This document shows, piece by piece, positions 61,925 to 64,000 of a stretch of DNA of 64,000 nucleotides; within the stretch, counting starts at the first letter, position 1; every line of letters begins with the position of its first letter. The notes beneath the pieces were generated by a model, which saw nothing but the letters and a program-made list of their open reading frames with translations, was not told the origin of the DNA and did no database searches. The translations under genes were made by a program, and so were the position numbers. The stretch is from CAZBGR01 sp964491535 (GTDB taxonomy: Bacteria > Bacillota_I > Bacilli_A > RF39 > UBA660), in assembly GCA_964491535.1 (NCBI GenBank), contig CAZBGR010000001.1, forward strand, positions 1 to 64,000, given 5' to 3'.

Positions 61925-63268
61925 TTATAAACGAAGACAAAAATCCTGTTTCTTTAATAATTTATTTAATTCAACGGCATACTCCATTGGTAATTCACGG
62001 CGAAAAACATCAATAAAACCAAGCATAATTAATTCAGTAGCTCTTTCTATATCTAAACCTCTACTCATTAAATAAAATAATTTTTCATCACTTATTTTAG
62101 AAACTGTTGCTTCGTGTTCAATAATAGATGATTGATTTAAAATAATATTTGTAGGAACAGTATCACTACTGGAATCTTGATCAATAACAAAGGTATCACA
62201 TTTAACACTACTATAACTATTACTTGCCTTTTCATTTATTTTAACTAATCCTCGATAAGTAGCTTTCCCTCCATCTTTAGCAATTGATTTAGCAACAATA
62301 TTGCTTTTGGTATAAGGCGCTAAATGGATCATTTTCGCTCCTGTATCTTGAATTTGATTATACCCAGCGACAGCAATTGAAATACAAGTTCCTCTAGATC
62401 CTTTTTCAGCTAAAATAATTGAAGGATATTTCATGGTTGTTTTGGAACCAAGATTACCATCAATCCATTCCATTAATCCTGATTCTTTAACTATAGCTCG
62501 CTTAGTTACTAAATTATAAACATTATTCGCCCAATTTTGAATGGTTAAATAACGACATTTTGCTTGCTTGCCTACATAAATTTCAACTACTGCAGCATGA
62601 AGTGAATCACTATTATTAGCTAAAGCGGTACACCCTTCAATATATTCTAATTCTGCTTCATCATCGACAATAATAATAGTTCTTTCAAATTGACCCATGT
62701 TTTTAGCATCAATTCTAAAATAACTTTGTAAAGGCCTATCAAGTTTTACTCCTTTAGGTACATAAATAAAAGTTCCACCACTCCAAACACAATTATTTAA
62801 GCTGGCAAATTTATTGTCATTAATTTTTACTAATTGACTAAAATATTTTTTAAATAAAAGAGGATATAATTTTAAAGCTGAATCAATGTCAGTAAAAATA
62901 ACCTTTTTAGCTTTTAAATACTCTAACATACTATGATATATTACTTCACTTTCATATTGGGTTGATATTCCTCCTAAATACTTATCTTCAGCCTCTTTTA
63001 AACCTATCTCTTTAAATGTTTCTCTAATATTAGATGGAATCTGTTGCCAATTTTGATAAATTTTATCATTAATTCTTTTATAATAAGTAATCTTCTTAAA
63101 ATCAAGCTTTATATTAGGACCAAATAAAGGCGCCTGACTATCAATGAAAGCTTGATATGAATCTAAACGATGTTTTAGCATCCATTTAGGTTCTTCTTTA
63201 AGATTAGATATTTCTTTTATAGTATTTATATTTAAACCCTTAATAGTAAGGGATCCTATTTTTAACAT
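61925..63268 (-). CDS. sufB: Fe-S cluster assembly protein SufB
   Basis: 447 residues from MLKIG; AAAGGTGAGAG is upstream and an in-frame GTG overlaps it. The beta-helix scaffold shows GTFIYVPKGVKLDRPLQSY, EGCTAL with a key Cys, and the C-terminal HEATVSKISDEKLFYLMSRG with the conserved His/Glu. It is the scaffold on which clusters are built with SufC and SufD. Confidence 0.96.
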   Translation of the reverse strand: MLKIGSLTIKGLNINTIKEISNLKEEPKWMLKHRLDSYQAFIDSQAPLFGPNIKLDFKKITYYKRINDKIYQNWQQIPSNIRETFKEIGLKEAEDKYLGGISTQYESEVIYHSMLEYLKAKKVIFTDIDSALKLYPLLFKKYFSQLVKINDNKFASLNNCVWSGGTFIYVPKGVKLDRPLQSYFRIDAKNMGQFERTIIIVDDEAELEYIEGCTALANNSDSLHAAVVEIYVGKQAKCRYLTIQNWANNVYNLVTKRAIVKESGLMEWIDGNLGSKTTMKYPSIILAEKGSRGTCISIAVAGYNQIQDTGAKMIHLAPYTKSNIVAKSIAKDGGKATYRGLVKINEKASNSYSSVKCDTFVIDQDSSSDTVPTNIILNQSSIIEHEATVSKISDEKLFYLMSRGLDIERATELIMLGFIDVFRRELPMEYAVELNKLLKKQDFCLRL

Positions 63269-63390
63269 TTCTCTCACCTTTTCACTATTTTTACTAACTA
63301 AATTATTATTATTTTATTTATATTATTCAATAAATAAAAGACTTAAACAATCATACATTAAAAATTTTTCACTTTTTTTAAAAAAAGTAT

Positions 63391-63465
63391 TGACAAACCA
63401 TTTCAAAGTATGATATTATTATTTCACCAACCAAATAATATTATTTGGTTGGTTCTTTTTTTATT
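63391..63465 (+). ncRNA. Possible tiny promoter-terminator unit
   Basis: A perfect TTGACA (63391-63396) with TATTAT (63415-63420) 18 bases on is followed at once by a 28-bp perfect palindrome (63426-63453) and a T run on the plus strand. Any transcript would be about 35-45 bases, nearly all hairpin, and antisense to the sufU 3' end. Alternatively the palindrome is only a roadblock for the minus strand. Confidence 0.35.
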
Positions 63466-63869
63466 GCTTTTTTAATACCAACCCAAGGTAATAAGGCACA
63501 CCTTTTACGATTGGGTTGTTTATATATTTCATTATAAACAATATTATCTCCAATTAAACGTTCATCATATTGACCTTCATTGATCATTTTTTCATATTCT
63601 TTTAAAATAGCTAAAGCTTCAGCAACCTTTTTACCTAATAAAGTCTTAATCATTAAAGAAGTGGCAGAAGTAGAAATAACACAAGCCTCTCCATCAAAAC
63701 GAATATCCTTTATTATATCGTTTTCTTTTTTAACCATTAAAGTAAGCTTATCAAGACAACCTTCATTATTAACTTTAATTATTTGATAAGTAGAATCATC
63801 AACTAAACCTTTATTAATTGGGTTTTGATAATGTTCTAAAATAAGATTTCTTTTTAATTCTTTATCCAT
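63441..63869 (-). CDS. sufU: Sulfur transfer protein SufU
   Basis: 142 residues. Zinc ligands are kept: NEGCLDKL (Cys and Asp), GEACVIST and RKRCALLPW. SufU accepts persulfide from SufS and passes it to SufB. AGGAGG precedes ATG; the gene follows sufS by eight bases. The stop lies in a perfect palindrome. Confidence 0.95.
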   Translation of the reverse strand: MDKELKRNLILEHYQNPINKGLVDDSTYQIIKVNNEGCLDKLTLMVKKENDIIKDIRFDGEACVISTSATSLMIKTLLGKKVAEALAILKEYEKMINEGQYDERLIGDNIVYNEIYKQPNRKRCALLPWVGIKKAIKKEPTK

Positions 63870-63877
63870 AAAACCTC

Positions 63878-64000
63878 CTATAATGATTCTCTTAAAATGT
63901 CTTTGTCTTTTAATAATGAAATTAATTTATCTATTTCTTCTTTAGTATTATACAAATAAAAACTAATTCGACATGTATTATTAACTCCTAAGACTTCCTT
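63878..64000 (-). CDS. sufS: Cysteine desulfurase SufS, C-terminal end only
   Basis: The last 40 residues before the stop, cut by the window edge. CRISFYLYNTKEEIDKLISL is the standard C-terminus of SufS. The order sufS-sufU-sufB matches the Gram-positive sufCDSUB operon. Confidence 0.9.
   Translation of the reverse strand, partial: KEVLGVNNTCRISFYLYNTKEEIDKLISLLKDKDILRESL

Overview
The window is 64 kb of very AT-rich, gene-dense DNA from a low-GC, endospore-forming member of the Bacilli. Most genes lie on the minus strand. The evidence is a dense set of forespore and mother-cell genes of the Bacilli type: spoVAC/D/E, a spoVB-type flippase, cse60, spoIVB, gerM, gerE, spoIIIAH, spoIVA, spoVIF and an alpha/beta SASP. 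Normal housekeeping genes (leuS, scpAB, efp, der, ysxC, thiI, suf) surround them. TGA is used as a stop and TGG encodes Trp, so this is the standard bacterial code and not the Mollicutes code. The low GC, short intergenic regions and partial classical operons point, by inference, to the Erysipelotrichales/RF39/Haloplasma side of Bacilli. Two 100-N blocks (2456-2555, 49821-49920) show that this is a draft assembly.

Layout. 1-2 kb: partial secreted protein, lemA, and a holin plus M23/SH3 endolysin cassette. 2.5-8.2 kb: tRNA-Leu, scpB-scpA, spoVAC-D-E, a spoVB-type flippase and cse60. 8.2-14.5 kb: a lipoprotein, a leucyl-tRNA synthetase with a Nudix domain inserted in its editing domain, and a GH31 glucosidase. 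14.6-18.3 kb: spoIVB, then a compact bacteriocin locus with a C39-peptidase ABC exporter followed by two small double-glycine-leader peptides. 18.3-24 kb: tRNA-Arg, gerM, gerE, spoIIIAH, efp, rpmG and a class B PBP. 24-32 kb: DUF2624 gene, nfo, rpe, prkC, prpC, fmt, rseP and cdsA. 32-38 kb: a ZnuA-like lipoprotein without its metal ligands, yidD, a 27-aa ORF, tRNA-Thr and tRNA-Arg, an HD protein, a DUF3048 protein, a GGDEF protein and a DUF368 transporter. 37.9-41 kb: four tRNAs and a Ca2+ P-type ATPase. 41-49 kb: spoIVA, spoVIF, der, ysxC, nrnA, SASP, thiI and a cysteine desulfurase. 49-56 kb: a repeat-rich coiled-coil protein broken by an assembly gap, DUF1292 and yutD genes, a glycoside-hydrolase-like protein, and a Fic protein lying among decayed gene fragments. 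56-64 kb: two D,D-carboxypeptidases, a nucleoside phosphorylase, an accessory island with divergent XRE regulators and a short SSB, and the suf genes.

Most unusual items: the LeuRS-Nudix fusion (8740-11574); the two-peptide bacteriocin locus, with a long hairpin between the Shine-Dalgarno and the start of the second peptide and a likely AUU or AUA start for the exporter; a tRNA-Thr in which the invariant G19-C56 pair is changed to A19-U56; the 69-bp coding repeat array hidden by an assembly gap; gene remnants on both sides of fic; and a promoter-terminator micro-unit between sufU and sufB.
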